The notes beneath the pieces are model-generated. The model saw only the letters and a program-made list of their open reading frames with translations. It did no database searches and was not told the DNA's origin. From assembly GCA_910574015.1 (NCBI GenBank), contig CAJSYQ010000015.1, positions 1 through 64,000 on the forward strand: DNA of 64,000 bases. The letters run 5' to 3'. Both the position numbers and the translations under genes were made by a program. The DNA is from Eubacteriaceae bacterium (lineage in GTDB: Bacteria > Bacillota > Clostridia > Lachnospirales > Lachnospiraceae). Positions within the stretch are counted from its first letter, which is position 1. Each line of letters opens with the position of its first letter. Below are positions 1-8,892 of the stretch, one piece after another.

Positions 1-58
1 GAATGGGGATGAGGGGAGTTCCTCTTAGATGTCCTTACCATTTATACCAAAAAAGAAT

Positions 59-92
59 AAGTCTGTAAGCTGTTTTCCTTGCTTACAAACTT
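59..92 (+). promoter_or_regulatory. Hairpin in the leader before the VirB6-like gene
   Basis: TGTAAGC (64-70) pairs with GCTTACA (81-87), and flanking AAGT/ACTT extends the stem with single-base bulges. It ends about 10 bases before the AGGAGG of the first gene. Several transfer genes in this window have comparable hairpins in their leaders. Bases 1-58 show no gene I can support; a short frame open to 66-68 may be the tail of an upstream gene. Confidence 0.5.
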
Positions 93-112
93 ATTATACG
101 AGGAGGTAAGAG

Positions 113-2197
113 ATGCTTGACTGGATTTTTGAAGGGATTGTCACATGGATCAGCAGCATTGTCTCTGAGATGATGGACGCTGTATCCGGTCTGTTCCTGG
201 ATGCACTGGGGACGGATATGACTGCTATGGAGGAGTATTTCCCCTTTGTGACAAAGGCGTTTACCGTGATGCAGTATACTGCGTGGGCAATTCTCTTCTT
301 CATAACGGTATGGCAGTTATTCCGGGTGTTTGGCGGACCGGTTACGGAGGCGGAGAATCCATGGACATTGCTAGCCAGGAGCAGTCTGTCTGCCTTTTTG
401 ATTGGCTATGCAAAGCCAATTTTTCAGGTTACTTTAAATATTGCCACGGCACCCTATACGGCATTGATGGAACTGAAGATGAAAAGGGAGGACTTTACAT
501 TTGCAGGAGTGGAGAATGCCCTGAAAAATGGGCTGACAACGATTATCTCTATTGTCACGGTAGTTGGCTTATTGCTCTTGGTTATCCTGATGATTGCACT
601 GGGATGGAATTATTTCAAGCTGTTACTGGAAACGGTGGAGAGGTATGTCGTGGTAGGGGTTCTCTGTTATACCTCACCGCTTGCTTTTTCAATGGGAGCA
701 TCCAAAGTAACGGTGCCGGTTTTTAAGTCATGGTGCCGGATGGTAGGTTCCCAGCTTTTACTGTTAGTGATGAATGTGTGGTTTTTACGGGGATTTTCGA
801 CTTCAGTTGGCCAGTATGTGGGAAATGGCGGGGAACTGTCAAATGGCAATGGAAGCATTTTTCTGTGGCTGTTCTGTGCCATTGCATTTTTGAAGACAGC
901 ACAGAAGTTTGACAGCTATCTGGCGGCGATGGGGCTTAATATCGCTCAGACTGGAAGCAGCATGGGCCTGGAACTGATGATGGCGGCAAGGGCGGTGAGC
1001 GGTTTGGGCGGAGGGAGCAGGAGTGCAGGCAGCGTCTTTGGCGGTGGAAGCAGTGCGGTGGCAACCGGTGCAGGCGCAGCGGCGGCAGGTTTTGCCAGCA
1101 AGTTTAAAGGCAATAGTTATGTAAGGGATGCGGTTGTAGATGGCGGCGTCCGTATGGGAGCTGGAGGCAGTCTTGGATTTGTAGGCAGGGCCTTCGGCGG
1201 GATTGCTGCCAGAAACGGTGCTACGCTGACAGGGGATTCCATTTCCTCCGTGGCCTCCAGGAATCCGAAGATGTCTGGGATGATTGGCGGGGAGATTGCG
1301 GATAAGAGCCTTGCAGGCTACATGCCGCAGTTAAAGGGGGTGCCGCTGAAGGATACGAAGATTTCCGGAGGGAAGATCAGTACCACGGCAATGATGCCGA
1401 ATGGGAAAATGGCAGAACTGAATTTGTATGACAAAAACCAGTTTGAGAAACCAGAGGGACCGTCAGCTCTTGTGGAGGCTTCGGATGGAAGCATGTGGTA
1501 CCAGACAGCAGCCGGGGATGGCGCAGGCGCTTTCTTTGGCACACCGGGATTTGCAGGAGATATATCCGAGGCAGCAAGGATTCATGAAATGTTTCCGGAC
1601 TTGCCGGAGGATACCATGCTCCGCACGGTGGATGAGGGTATTTTGGAAGCAAGCACGGATACAGGCAATTCCTTGTGGTATAGCAGTGCCTTTTACGAGG
1701 AGCCGGATGCCCCGCATGGCAGCATGCAGGCTTCGGATGGCGTGGACTGGTATGCGATGCGGCAACACGCACAGACGCCGGCATTTGAGTCTGGGGAATT
1801 GGCGAATGACTACAACCAGTCCCAGTTCCAGGCATTCATGCCGGGATATGAACAGCAGGTATCTTCCGTGGATGGTTCCAGAAGGCTGGAAGGACAGCTG
1901 GAAGTCCAGCATAGCGACGGTTCGGGGACGAGATTTTATGATACGTCCCAGTATGCTGCGCCCCGTGGCGACTATCAGGTATATGAGGACAGCAGGGGCG
2001 GCCAGTGGTATGCCATTCATGGGGAGGCGTCGGTGGATAGAAAGCCGGTCTATGAGGATGGAAAACCGGTATACGATGGTGACAGCGTGAGAACGGTTTC
2101 CGTGGAATCTGTCCGTTACAGGAGCACGCCGGAACGGTATGACGAGCCGAGGAAGCGGGATCATTCTGCTGTGAAGAGTCCAAGGCGTAAGAACTGA
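113..2197 (+). CDS. VirB6/TrbL-like type IV secretion membrane protein
   Basis: Predicted inner channel component of the conjugative type IV secretion machine. The 694-residue protein has about six hydrophobic segments in its first 270 residues (near 50-72, 85-110, 135-165, 170-195, 205-225 and 245-265). A Gly/Ala/Ser-rich linker follows (about 285-345), then a long soluble C-terminal half with repeated Trp/Tyr-containing segments. Polytopic N-terminus plus large soluble tail is the layout of VirB6-like proteins of Gram-positive ICEs. The start has a clear AGGAGG seven bases upstream. It is first in a run with the NlpC/P60 hydrolase, PrgI and VirB4, the usual order of such elements. The family call rests on topology and context, not on a catalytic motif. 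Confidence 0.75.
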   Translation: MLDWIFEGIVTWISSIVSEMMDAVSGLFLDALGTDMTAMEEYFPFVTKAFTVMQYTAWAILFFITVWQLFRVFGGPVTEAENPWTLLARSSLSAFLIGYAKPIFQVTLNIATAPYTALMELKMKREDFTFAGVENALKNGLTTIISIVTVVGLLLLVILMIALGWNYFKLLLETVERYVVVGVLCYTSPLAFSMGASKVTVPVFKSWCRMVGSQLLLLVMNVWFLRGFSTSVGQYVGNGGELSNGNGSIFLWLFCAIAFLKTAQKFDSYLAAMGLNIAQTGSSMGLELMMAARAVSGLGGGSRSAGSVFGGGSSAVATGAGAAAAGFASKFKGNSYVRDAVVDGGVRMGAGGSLGFVGRAFGGIAARNGATLTGDSISSVASRNPKMSGMIGGEIADKSLAGYMPQLKGVPLKDTKISGGKISTTAMMPNGKMAELNLYDKNQFEKPEGPSALVEASDGSMWYQTAAGDGAGAFFGTPGFAGDISEAARIHEMFPDLPEDTMLRTVDEGILEASTDTGNSLWYSSAFYEEPDAPHGSMQASDGVDWYAMRQHAQTPAFESGELANDYNQSQFQAFMPGYEQQVSSVDGSRRLEGQLEVQHSDGSGTRFYDTSQYAAPRGDYQVYEDSRGGQWYAIHGEASVDRKPVYEDGKPVYDGDSVRTVSVESVRYRSTPERYDEPRKRDHSAVKSPRRKN

Positions 2198-2246
2198 CAT
2201 AGAAAGGAAGAAATGGATTGTTAGGTATATTCAGGGGGTGATAACA

Positions 2247-4256
2247 ATGGCGGAGCCAGAGAAGCAGAAGATGGGAGACGGAAGTGATAATTACGGGCAG
2301 GCCGCCAGACAGGTTGCAAAAGCGGCAGGCCGTGCCGGACAGGAAGCAGCAAAACAGGCGACAGCCAATGCTGCTACTGCCACGGTAAAAGCAGGCGTGG
2401 AGGGCGGCAAGGCGGTGTCTGAGATTGCAGCAGGCACAGCGGCAGGCGGCCCGTGGGGAGCGGTTCTTTCTGCAGCGTGGTCGATGCGTCATTCGCTGTT
2501 TAAGGTACTCATCTGCATTTGTCTGGCACTGCTGATACTGATTACGATGGTGGTGTCCCTGCCGTCCATTGTGTCGAACAGCATTTTTGGGCTGGATGGG
2601 ACGAAGCCGGCAGAAGGGGCAACGCTGAAGGGAACTTATGATGAACTGGCGGAGGCGGTATCTGATGTAGTGGATGATGCCTATGACCAGGCACTGGCAA
2701 AGGTGGAGCAGGCGATTTCAGAGGGAGGCTATGATTATGAGAAGTCGATGGAGGCGCTCATCAACCATGCACAGGGTTCGGCAGATTATGATGTGTGTTA
2801 TATTTTAGCTGCTTATTCCGCTTCCATGCAGCAGCAGAACGTCAGCAAAGGGGACATGATTGCAAAGCTGGAGGGTGTTTCCGGGGAGATGTTCCCGGTG
2901 ACGCAGGCGGAAAAGGAGATGACAAGGCAGGTGACGGTTACTTATGATACCTATAAAACAAAGAAAGTAAAGGTAGTGACTGGCAGAAAGAAAATCGGGA
3001 CGGCAGGCGGGAAACCGGTTTACCAGTACAGTCTGGAGGAAAAGACGTATTATGTGAAAGACAAGCCGCTTACCAGTGATCAGGAGATTACGGTGGATGC
3101 CTATGAGATGATAACCGTCAAGGTGCCTGTGTATGGAGCGGGAGAAATTACCGGGACAAAGAAGGAGACTTACTACCGGAAGAAAGGGACGCAGACGCTG
3201 AAGCCTGGGACGGAAACCGTGAAATATGTGGAGTGTACCATCCAGCCCTTTGACAATTCGGTGATAGCCGCAGCGTTTAGGATTGATCTGGATGCCACCT
3301 ATGACCAGTTTGGGATTACCTACCGGGAAGCCATCGAAAACATGGCGAAAGCACTGAAGATGGCTCTGTACGGTTCTTTGGGAAGCGGGGAGAATGTCAG
3401 CCTGACAGATAAAGAACTGGTTGATTTTGTGAACAGCCAGAACTGCAATGATACCAGAAAACATATTTTATCCACGGCACTTTCGTTGGTTGGGAAGGTG
3501 CCGTATTTTTGGGGCGGGAAAAGCGGTCCCGGCTGGAATGAGGAGTGGAATACGCCCAAGCTGGTAACAGCGGCAGGCTCCAGTTCCACGGGAACCATTC
3601 GCCCATACGGGCTGGACTGCAGTGGATTTACCACATGGGCTTACAGCACCGCCCTGGAAGTGGATATCGGGGCAGGCACCTCCGGACAGTATCCGAAGAC
3701 TACGGCAGTGACAAAGGCGGAGCTGCTTCCGGGGGATTTGGGGTTTCTTGCCGGTTCCGGTGGGAAGGCATGGAGTCATGTGCTGATGTTTGCCGGTTAT
3801 GATAAGAATGGCACGGGGATGTGGGTCCACTGCACCAGTGGCAAAGGCGTGGTGCTTAACACACCCAGTTATGCCAGTTCCCTGGTACTCCGCAGACCGG
3901 CAGGGGTGGATTACAATGCTGCCGTATCTTCCGATGCTTCCTATGGCGAACCACTCTATACCCTTGAGGTCGATGTGACGCATTACTGCAACTGTGCGAA
4001 GTGCTGTGGCAAATGGGCTGGTGGCAATACGGCGAGCGGGAAGAAACCGGCTTCTGGCATGGTGGCGATGTCCAGCCATTATCCCTTTGGAACGCAGATC
4101 ATGATAAAGGGAACGATGTATACCGTGGAAGACCGGGGAGGCAAAGGGATTGAGAATGACATCCACCGGGTGGATATCTTTGTTCCTGACCATAAACAGG
4201 CTCTCCGCATGGGAAGATATAAGACGACAGCAAAGATATACAGGCTAGGGAGATAA
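2247..4256 (+). CDS. Conjugation-associated NlpC/P60 and 3D-domain cell wall hydrolase
   Basis: Membrane-anchored peptidoglycan hydrolase that should open the wall for the transfer apparatus. After a basic/Ala-rich cytoplasmic stretch there is one membrane segment (about residues 84-109). A long extracytoplasmic region follows, then an NlpC/P60 domain with catalytic Cys in the DCSGF motif (about residue 458) and His in WSHVL (about 511). The last 95 residues form a 3D (stationary-phase survival/Rpf-like) domain with paired Cys residues and the RVDIF signature. Tn916 Orf14-type proteins usually pair NlpC/P60 with a lytic transglycosylase; here the partner is a 3D domain. ATG at 2247 is preferred to GTG at 2238 because the AGGGGG motif overlaps that GTG and is correctly spaced for the ATG. 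Confidence 0.88.
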   Translation: MAEPEKQKMGDGSDNYGQAARQVAKAAGRAGQEAAKQATANAATATVKAGVEGGKAVSEIAAGTAAGGPWGAVLSAAWSMRHSLFKVLICICLALLILITMVVSLPSIVSNSIFGLDGTKPAEGATLKGTYDELAEAVSDVVDDAYDQALAKVEQAISEGGYDYEKSMEALINHAQGSADYDVCYILAAYSASMQQQNVSKGDMIAKLEGVSGEMFPVTQAEKEMTRQVTVTYDTYKTKKVKVVTGRKKIGTAGGKPVYQYSLEEKTYYVKDKPLTSDQEITVDAYEMITVKVPVYGAGEITGTKKETYYRKKGTQTLKPGTETVKYVECTIQPFDNSVIAAAFRIDLDATYDQFGITYREAIENMAKALKMALYGSLGSGENVSLTDKELVDFVNSQNCNDTRKHILSTALSLVGKVPYFWGGKSGPGWNEEWNTPKLVTAAGSSSTGTIRPYGLDCSGFTTWAYSTALEVDIGAGTSGQYPKTTAVTKAELLPGDLGFLAGSGGKAWSHVLMFAGYDKNGTGMWVHCTSGKGVVLNTPSYASSLVLRRPAGVDYNAAVSSDASYGEPLYTLEVDVTHYCNCAKCCGKWAGGNTASGKKPASGMVAMSSHYPFGTQIMIKGTMYTVEDRGGKGIENDIHRVDIFVPDHKQALRMGRYKTTAKIYRLGR

Positions 4257-4358
4257 GGGATAAAGTTTCACATAAGCTCGAAAACACCTCGCTAAGTGAA
4301 ACTAAGTTATCCCTAAGAAGAACGCATAGCGAACAAGTTCGCATGAGCAGCGTTCTTC
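4257..4358 (+). promoter_or_regulatory. Two-hairpin structured leader before prgI
   Basis: First hairpin: GGGATAA and AGTTTCAC (4257-4271) pair with GTGAAACT and TTATCCC (4296-4313), leaving a three-base bulge. Second hairpin: GAAGAACGC (4317-4325) pairs with GCGTTCTTC (4350-4358) and encloses the palindrome GCGAACAAGTTCGC (4329-4342). The second stem ends 12 bases before the prgI Shine-Dalgarno. Neither is followed by a T tract, so regulation or RNA processing seems more likely than termination. Confidence 0.6.
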
Positions 4359-4381
4359 ACAGCTTATGCAGGAGGTTACAT

Positions 4382-4834
4382 ATGGAAGAGAAAGAATACA
4401 GCAACATTTATACGATTCCGGCAAATTACACGGATTCCGGCAAGATCATGGGCGGTATGCTGGAGGTTCGGAATGCGGTGGAGACCGGGTTTCTGGTGGC
4501 GCTGGTGGGGTATCCGGAGGTGATGCTGATACCGATGCCCATTAAGATACGGATTGTGGTGATGACACTGACCTTGCTCCCGTTGGGGGTGCTGTCCATG
4601 ATGGGCATTGACGGGGATTCCCTGTTCCAGTATGGCAGCCATATGATCCGGTATGCGGCGAACAGGAGAAAATTACATTTCAGGAGGGTTGGATATCAAT
4701 ATGACCAGAAGCAGCTTAAAAGGAAACAGCCAAAAAAGAAGAAAGCAGCAAAGAAAAGGAAGGAAACCGGGACAGAACGCACCGGCAGGAAAAAGACAGG
4801 AGCGCAGGCAGAAAGCAAAGCAGGAAAAGCTTGA
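4382..4834 (+). CDS. prgI: PrgI family (VirB3-like) transfer protein
   Basis: Small membrane component of the Gram-positive type IV secretion system, normally encoded directly before the VirB4 ATPase as here. The 150-residue protein opens with the typical IYTIPANYTDSGKI-type segment, followed by two adjacent hydrophobic helices (about residues 35-75). It ends in a very basic Lys/Arg-rich tail. The start at 4382 has GGAGG eight bases upstream; an upstream in-frame ATG lacks a site. The C-terminal 134 bases overlap the start of the VirB4 gene in another frame, and both products are highly basic there. Family assignment is by recognition of the N-terminal pattern and position. Confidence 0.82.
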   Translation: MEEKEYSNIYTIPANYTDSGKIMGGMLEVRNAVETGFLVALVGYPEVMLIPMPIKIRIVVMTLTLLPLGVLSMMGIDGDSLFQYGSHMIRYAANRRKLHFRRVGYQYDQKQLKRKQPKKKKAAKKRKETGTERTGRKKTGAQAESKAGKA

Positions 4835-7307
4835 GTTTGTGCAGGATTTCATCCCGGTTAAGAATATTGCCAATGGGATCATTGAAACTACGGATGGCAG
4901 GTATATTAAGATACTGGAGATTGAGCCAATCAACTTTATGCTGCGGTCCGGGGAGGAGCAGTTTAACATTATCTCCTCATTTGCCAGCTGGTTAAAGATT
5001 TCCCCGGTGCGGATGCAGTTCAAGAGCATTACGAGAAAGGCGGATTCGGACAAGCACATTTCCATGGTACAAAAGGATTTAGCGGCAGAGGAGAGCGAGG
5101 CGTGCCGGAAGCTGGCAAGGGGATATCTCCGGCTCATTAAGGATGTGGGAAGCCGGGAGGCGCTTACCAGGCGGTTTTTTCTGATTTTCCAGTATGAGGA
5201 GATGCGGCGGGGCGATGCAAACGACTATTCGCAGGTATACGGGATGCTGAATGCGGCGGAGCAGAACGCAAAGGCATACTTTCTTCAGTGTGGTAATTCC
5301 ATCATAAAAAATAAGGATGAGGATGAGGCGGTGGCAGAGATGCTCTACATGTTCTTCAACCGCCATTCCTGTGTGGATGAGCCGTTCCAGAGCCGGGTGA
5401 ACCGGGTAGTGCTTGACACAATGGCGGCAAAGAATAAGGTGATTGGGGTTGATCCGGTACCTAAGATTCGGATTTCGTATTTTCTGGCACCTAGGGGGAT
5501 CGACCTGTCCCATCACAACTATATCATAATGGACGGGCTGTACTATTCCTTTTTGTTCATCAAGGGGAACGGGTATCCTGGCAGGGTGCGTGGCGGCTGG
5601 ATGTCGTCGCTGATCAACGCCGGGGACGGGATTGACATCGATGTGTTCCTGACAAGGGAAAACCGAAGCCGGGCCATTGACAAGGTGGCACAGAGGATAC
5701 GGCTGAACCGCACGAAACTAAAGGATATGCAGGATACCAGCACCGATTATGAGGAACTGACCAGTTCCATCCAGGCGGGATATTATATCAAGCATGGAAT
5801 TGCCAGCAATAACGAGGATCTGTTTTATCTGTCCGTGTTTGTGAGCGTATCCGGAAAGACCTATGAGGAGCTGATGTGGCGGAAGCAGCAGATGACCGAC
5901 ATGCTCAAGTCTATGGACATGTATATCAGTGACTGCCGGTTCCAGCAGGAGGCGGCTCTGCGGACCATGATGCCTTTTGCAAAGATTGCCCCGTCGCTGG
6001 AAAAGAAAGCAAAGAGGAACGTGCTGACCAGCGGGGCGGCATCCACTTACATGTTTACCAGTTTCGAGATGTCGGATGATTCCGGGGTTCTGTTGGGTGT
6101 CAACCGGCATAACAATTCCCTCTGTATCGTGGACTTATTCAATACAAAGAAGAATAAGAATGCAAACCTGAACCTGTTGGGAACCAGCGGGGCGGGAAAG
6201 ACCTTTACCCTGCAGCTTTTAGCATTCAGGATGAGAATGCGTGGCATCCAGTGCTTTATCATTGCGCCGATCAAGGGGCATGAGTTCCGCAGGGCATGTA
6301 ACCAGATCGGGGGCCAGTTTATCAAGATCGCCCCCGGCTCCCCGCACTGCATTAACATTATGGAAATCCGGCATACCATCACACCGGAAATGGAGCTGAT
6401 TGATGAGATGGACTACAGTGAGATGGATTCGATGCTGGCAAGAAAAATCCAGCAGCTGATGATTTTCTTTTCCCTTCTCATACCGGATATGAGCAATGAG
6501 GAGGAGCAGATGCTGGATGAGGCATTGATTAAGACCTACGGGGATTTGGGGATTACCCATGATAATGACAGCCTGTATCTGGATGCTATGTCCAGTCCCC
6601 CGGCCATGAAGAAAATGCCGGTTCTGGGGGATTTGCATAAAAACCTGAAGGAAAACCCGATGACACAGCGGATTGCTGTGATCGTGAGCCGGTTTGTGAC
6701 CGGTTCGGCACAGTCCTTTAACCGGCAGACCAACGTGGATTTAAGCAACAAGTACATTGTGCTGGACTTGTCGGAGCTGAAGGGGAAACTCCTGCCGGTG
6801 GGTATGATGATTGCCCTGGACTATGTGTGGGACAAGGTAAAGTCCGACCGCACGAAAAAGAAAGCGATCATGATTGATGAAATCTGGCAGCTGGTGGGGG
6901 CATCCTCGAACCGGATGGCGGCAGAGTTCTGCCTGACTATCTTTAAGACCATCCGCGGATTTGGCGGGGCGGCGATCTCGGCGACGCAGGATTTGTCGGA
7001 CTTTTTCAGTCTGGAGGATGGCAAGTACGGCAGGGCGATTGTGAATAACAGCAAGAATAAGATTATCCTCAATCTGGAGCCGGACGAGGCACGTTATGTG
7101 AAAGAGGTGCTGAAGCTGACGACAGCGGAACTTCGTTCCATTACCCAGTTTGAGAGAGGGGAGGCACTGGTGTACTCCAATAACAACAAGGTGCCAGTGG
7201 TCATTAAGGCTTCTAAAGAAGAGCAGGAGATGATTACGACAGACCGTGCCGAACTGGAGGCAATCCTGAAGGAACGCCAGAAAGGAAAGGGAATGGCAGG
7301 GAAGTAG
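4701..7307 (+). CDS. virB4: VirB4/TraE-type conjugation ATPase
   Basis: Cytoplasmic ATPase that energises assembly and substrate passage in the conjugative type IV secretion system. Walker A is GTSGAGKT (about residues 494-501) and Walker B is IMIDEIW (D726/E727). The 868-residue length is normal for the family. The N-terminal half is the VirB4 CagE/TrbE-like region and the C-terminal half the RecA-like motor. ATG 4701 is preferred to ATG 4653 because AGGAGGG lies 12 bases before it, although the spacing is long. The gene overlaps the end of prgI, suggesting translational coupling. Confidence 0.95.
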   Translation: MTRSSLKGNSQKRRKQQRKGRKPGQNAPAGKRQERRQKAKQEKLEFVQDFIPVKNIANGIIETTDGRYIKILEIEPINFMLRSGEEQFNIISSFASWLKISPVRMQFKSITRKADSDKHISMVQKDLAAEESEACRKLARGYLRLIKDVGSREALTRRFFLIFQYEEMRRGDANDYSQVYGMLNAAEQNAKAYFLQCGNSIIKNKDEDEAVAEMLYMFFNRHSCVDEPFQSRVNRVVLDTMAAKNKVIGVDPVPKIRISYFLAPRGIDLSHHNYIIMDGLYYSFLFIKGNGYPGRVRGGWMSSLINAGDGIDIDVFLTRENRSRAIDKVAQRIRLNRTKLKDMQDTSTDYEELTSSIQAGYYIKHGIASNNEDLFYLSVFVSVSGKTYEELMWRKQQMTDMLKSMDMYISDCRFQQEAALRTMMPFAKIAPSLEKKAKRNVLTSGAASTYMFTSFEMSDDSGVLLGVNRHNNSLCIVDLFNTKKNKNANLNLLGTSGAGKTFTLQLLAFRMRMRGIQCFIIAPIKGHEFRRACNQIGGQFIKIAPGSPHCINIMEIRHTITPEMELIDEMDYSEMDSMLARKIQQLMIFFSLLIPDMSNEEEQMLDEALIKTYGDLGITHDNDSLYLDAMSSPPAMKKMPVLGDLHKNLKENPMTQRIAVIVSRFVTGSAQSFNRQTNVDLSNKYIVLDLSELKGKLLPVGMMIALDYVWDKVKSDRTKKKAIMIDEIWQLVGASSNRMAAEFCLTIFKTIRGFGGAAISATQDLSDFFSLEDGKYGRAIVNNSKNKIILNLEPDEARYVKEVLKLTTAELRSITQFERGEALVYSNNNKVPVVIKASKEEQEMITTDRAELEAILKERQKGKGMAGK

Positions 7308-7308
7308 G

Positions 7309-7352
7309 AATACGTATTTTTTGCAAAATACGCATTTAGGAGAAAATACGCA
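7309..7352 (+). promoter_or_regulatory. Repeated AAAATACG motifs before the DUF5697-like gene
   Basis: AAAATACGCA occurs twice in direct orientation (7325-7334, 7343-7352), with an inverted copy just upstream (AATACGTATTTT, 7309-7320). The spacing of about 18 bases suggests a binding site or small RNA structure in the gap between the VirB4 gene and the next gene. No clear promoter is seen. Confidence 0.35.
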
Positions 7353-7370
7353 CAAAAAAGAGGTGAAACA

Positions 7371-8015
7371 ATGCTGCTGAAGGATGAACAGTATGTGATT
7401 AAATGGCTGTCCCAGTATGGGGCACTGCCAAAAACCCAGATTACGAAGATGCTGCAAAAGCCAGCTCAGACAGCGGAACGTATCATAAAGAACTTAAAGA
7501 AGCAGATGCGGGCGGCAGACGTGGGCGGCGGGTACTATGTGGGACTGGATTCCTTGTGCAGACCGGACCAGCGTACCATACTGGCAGTGTGGGTGCTGTT
7601 AAAGTTTATTGACTATGTGGACCCGATGGCCCATTACCCGGCAGTCTATCCGTCGCAGATCTTCTTCTTAAAAGAAAATGTGGGATATGAGATTGTGGTG
7701 CTGTATGAGGGGGAAGAAAGCCTGCTAAGGCTGCTGCAGCCGCAGGATGACTTAAAGTATATCATTGTCCTTCCCCGCATTTCCATGGCAGAAAAGTTAA
7801 TGCTGCCAAAAGTGCCATGCCTGTTTGCAACGGTGGGATTCGAGGGGGCGGAGGAACCGGAAGTGACATTTTACTCAGGGGAGACAGTGTATGGAGCAGA
7901 ACAATTCCTTTCAAAAGGTGTTAGGCAGGGTGGAAAGAATGGCGGGAAAACTGTGGGATCAGATTCGTCTGGTGAAGGATTTCTCTCAGGCGCACCAGCT
8001 GCACATGGCATATGA
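7371..8015 (+). CDS. DUF5697-like ICE protein with winged-helix N-terminus
   Basis: 214-residue soluble protein. The first 60 residues (LLKDEQYVIKWLSQYGALPKTQITKM and on) read as a winged helix: a helix, a short turn and a recognition-like helix. An alpha/beta region follows that resembles the replication-relaxation-like proteins of Clostridia conjugative elements. I recall this as the DUF5697 family, whose exact role is not known to me. RBS AAGAGGTG is well placed. The 3' end overlaps the next gene by 125 bases in another frame, consistent with an operon. DNA binding is inference from fold appearance only. Confidence 0.6.
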   Translation: MLLKDEQYVIKWLSQYGALPKTQITKMLQKPAQTAERIIKNLKKQMRAADVGGGYYVGLDSLCRPDQRTILAVWVLLKFIDYVDPMAHYPAVYPSQIFFLKENVGYEIVVLYEGEESLLRLLQPQDDLKYIIVLPRISMAEKLMLPKVPCLFATVGFEGAEEPEVTFYSGETVYGAEQFLSKGVRQGGKNGGKTVGSDSSGEGFLSGAPAAHGI

Positions 8016-8595
8016 GCAGGCACTGCGGCTGGAGGAGATGGCAGAACGTCTGGTGCTTCTGACGAGGGTGCTTCCGGCTTGCACCGGTTCAGATATGGCA
8101 AAGAGGGACGTGGAAAGTAGCATGAAACGGTGCATTCCCGTTGATATGGGATTTACGGCAGAGGGGTGGTTTTGGTTGTGTATCCCTGCCCTGCTCCCGA
8201 AAAAGGGAGGCGGCTCGGCGGATTATATCCGTTCTTTTCTTTATCCTGCCATGAAGGAATATTTCCAAGAGAAAGAACCGGTGCGGTTTACGGACTGCGT
8301 GCTGGTATACCGCCATGTGTATGACAGGGAACGCCCGGAACGGAGGATGCGGGACCACGATAACATCGAGACGAACATGGTATCGGATATCGTGGCCATG
8401 TATGTGATGCCGGATGATGCCCCGTCGGTATGCAGCCATTATGAGTGCAGTGTCATGGGAGAGGATGACCATACGGAGGTTTATGTAGTACCAAGAACGG
8501 ATTTTCCGCAGTGGTTATTACAGGAAAATGAGAGGTTCAGGGAGGAGGAAAATTCGTATGAAATGGCACTGGAAACGGGCAAAAAAGATATGTAA
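7891..8595 (+). CDS. DUF6100-like protein with RusA-like acidic motif
   Basis: 234 residues, conserved in type among Clostridia ICEs; I associate it with DUF6100 at moderate confidence. The N-terminal half is helical. The C-terminal half contains RDHDN followed by N, D and then a PDDAP pair (about residues 148-171). This spacing resembles the metal-binding D-x-D-N ... D ... DD signature of RusA-type Holliday junction resolvases, so a nuclease role in DNA processing is possible but unproven. It starts inside the preceding gene, so translation is probably coupled. Confidence 0.55.
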   Translation: MEQNNSFQKVLGRVERMAGKLWDQIRLVKDFSQAHQLHMAYEQALRLEEMAERLVLLTRVLPACTGSDMAKRDVESSMKRCIPVDMGFTAEGWFWLCIPALLPKKGGGSADYIRSFLYPAMKEYFQEKEPVRFTDCVLVYRHVYDRERPERRMRDHDNIETNMVSDIVAMYVMPDDAPSVCSHYECSVMGEDDHTEVYVVPRTDFPQWLLQENERFREEENSYEMALETGKKDM

Positions 8596-8892
8596 AAACG
8601 GGGCAGATTCAGCTGGGAAAAATGACATATGGGTGAAATGTGTGCAAAGGCTTCTGGTTCCTTGGATTTTCAGCCGGACAGCGGGGCGAAATTCCGACAA
8701 AGAGAGCAGTCACGTTGTCGGAATCATTCGTAACAGCGCTTCGGCTCGTACCTGCCGTTTGCTTCGGTTCGGTGGTGAGCCGCCATGATACATTTCTCTG
8801 CAACGAGCCACGTGCATCGGCTCGTTACGGTGCTGTCTTTAGTGGGGGAATATCCGGCACACTCCCTTTGCCTGCTTGGTAAGGAGCGGGTG
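8596..8892 (+). promoter_or_regulatory. Structured leader region before the 8893 gene
   Basis: About 300 bases without a convincing gene. TTCCGACAA (near 8691) pairs with TTGTCGGAA (near 8717). Further on, ACGAGCC pairs with GGCTCGT (about 8800-8825). Frames open here have no ribosome site and unlikely composition. It resembles the hairpin-bearing leaders found before other genes of this element. Confidence 0.4.

Noticed and set aside
1463-2492. Long minus-strand open frames opposite the VirB6-like and NlpC/P60 genes
   Set aside because: No ribosome sites and no recognisable protein features; they mirror the codon use of the plus-strand genes.
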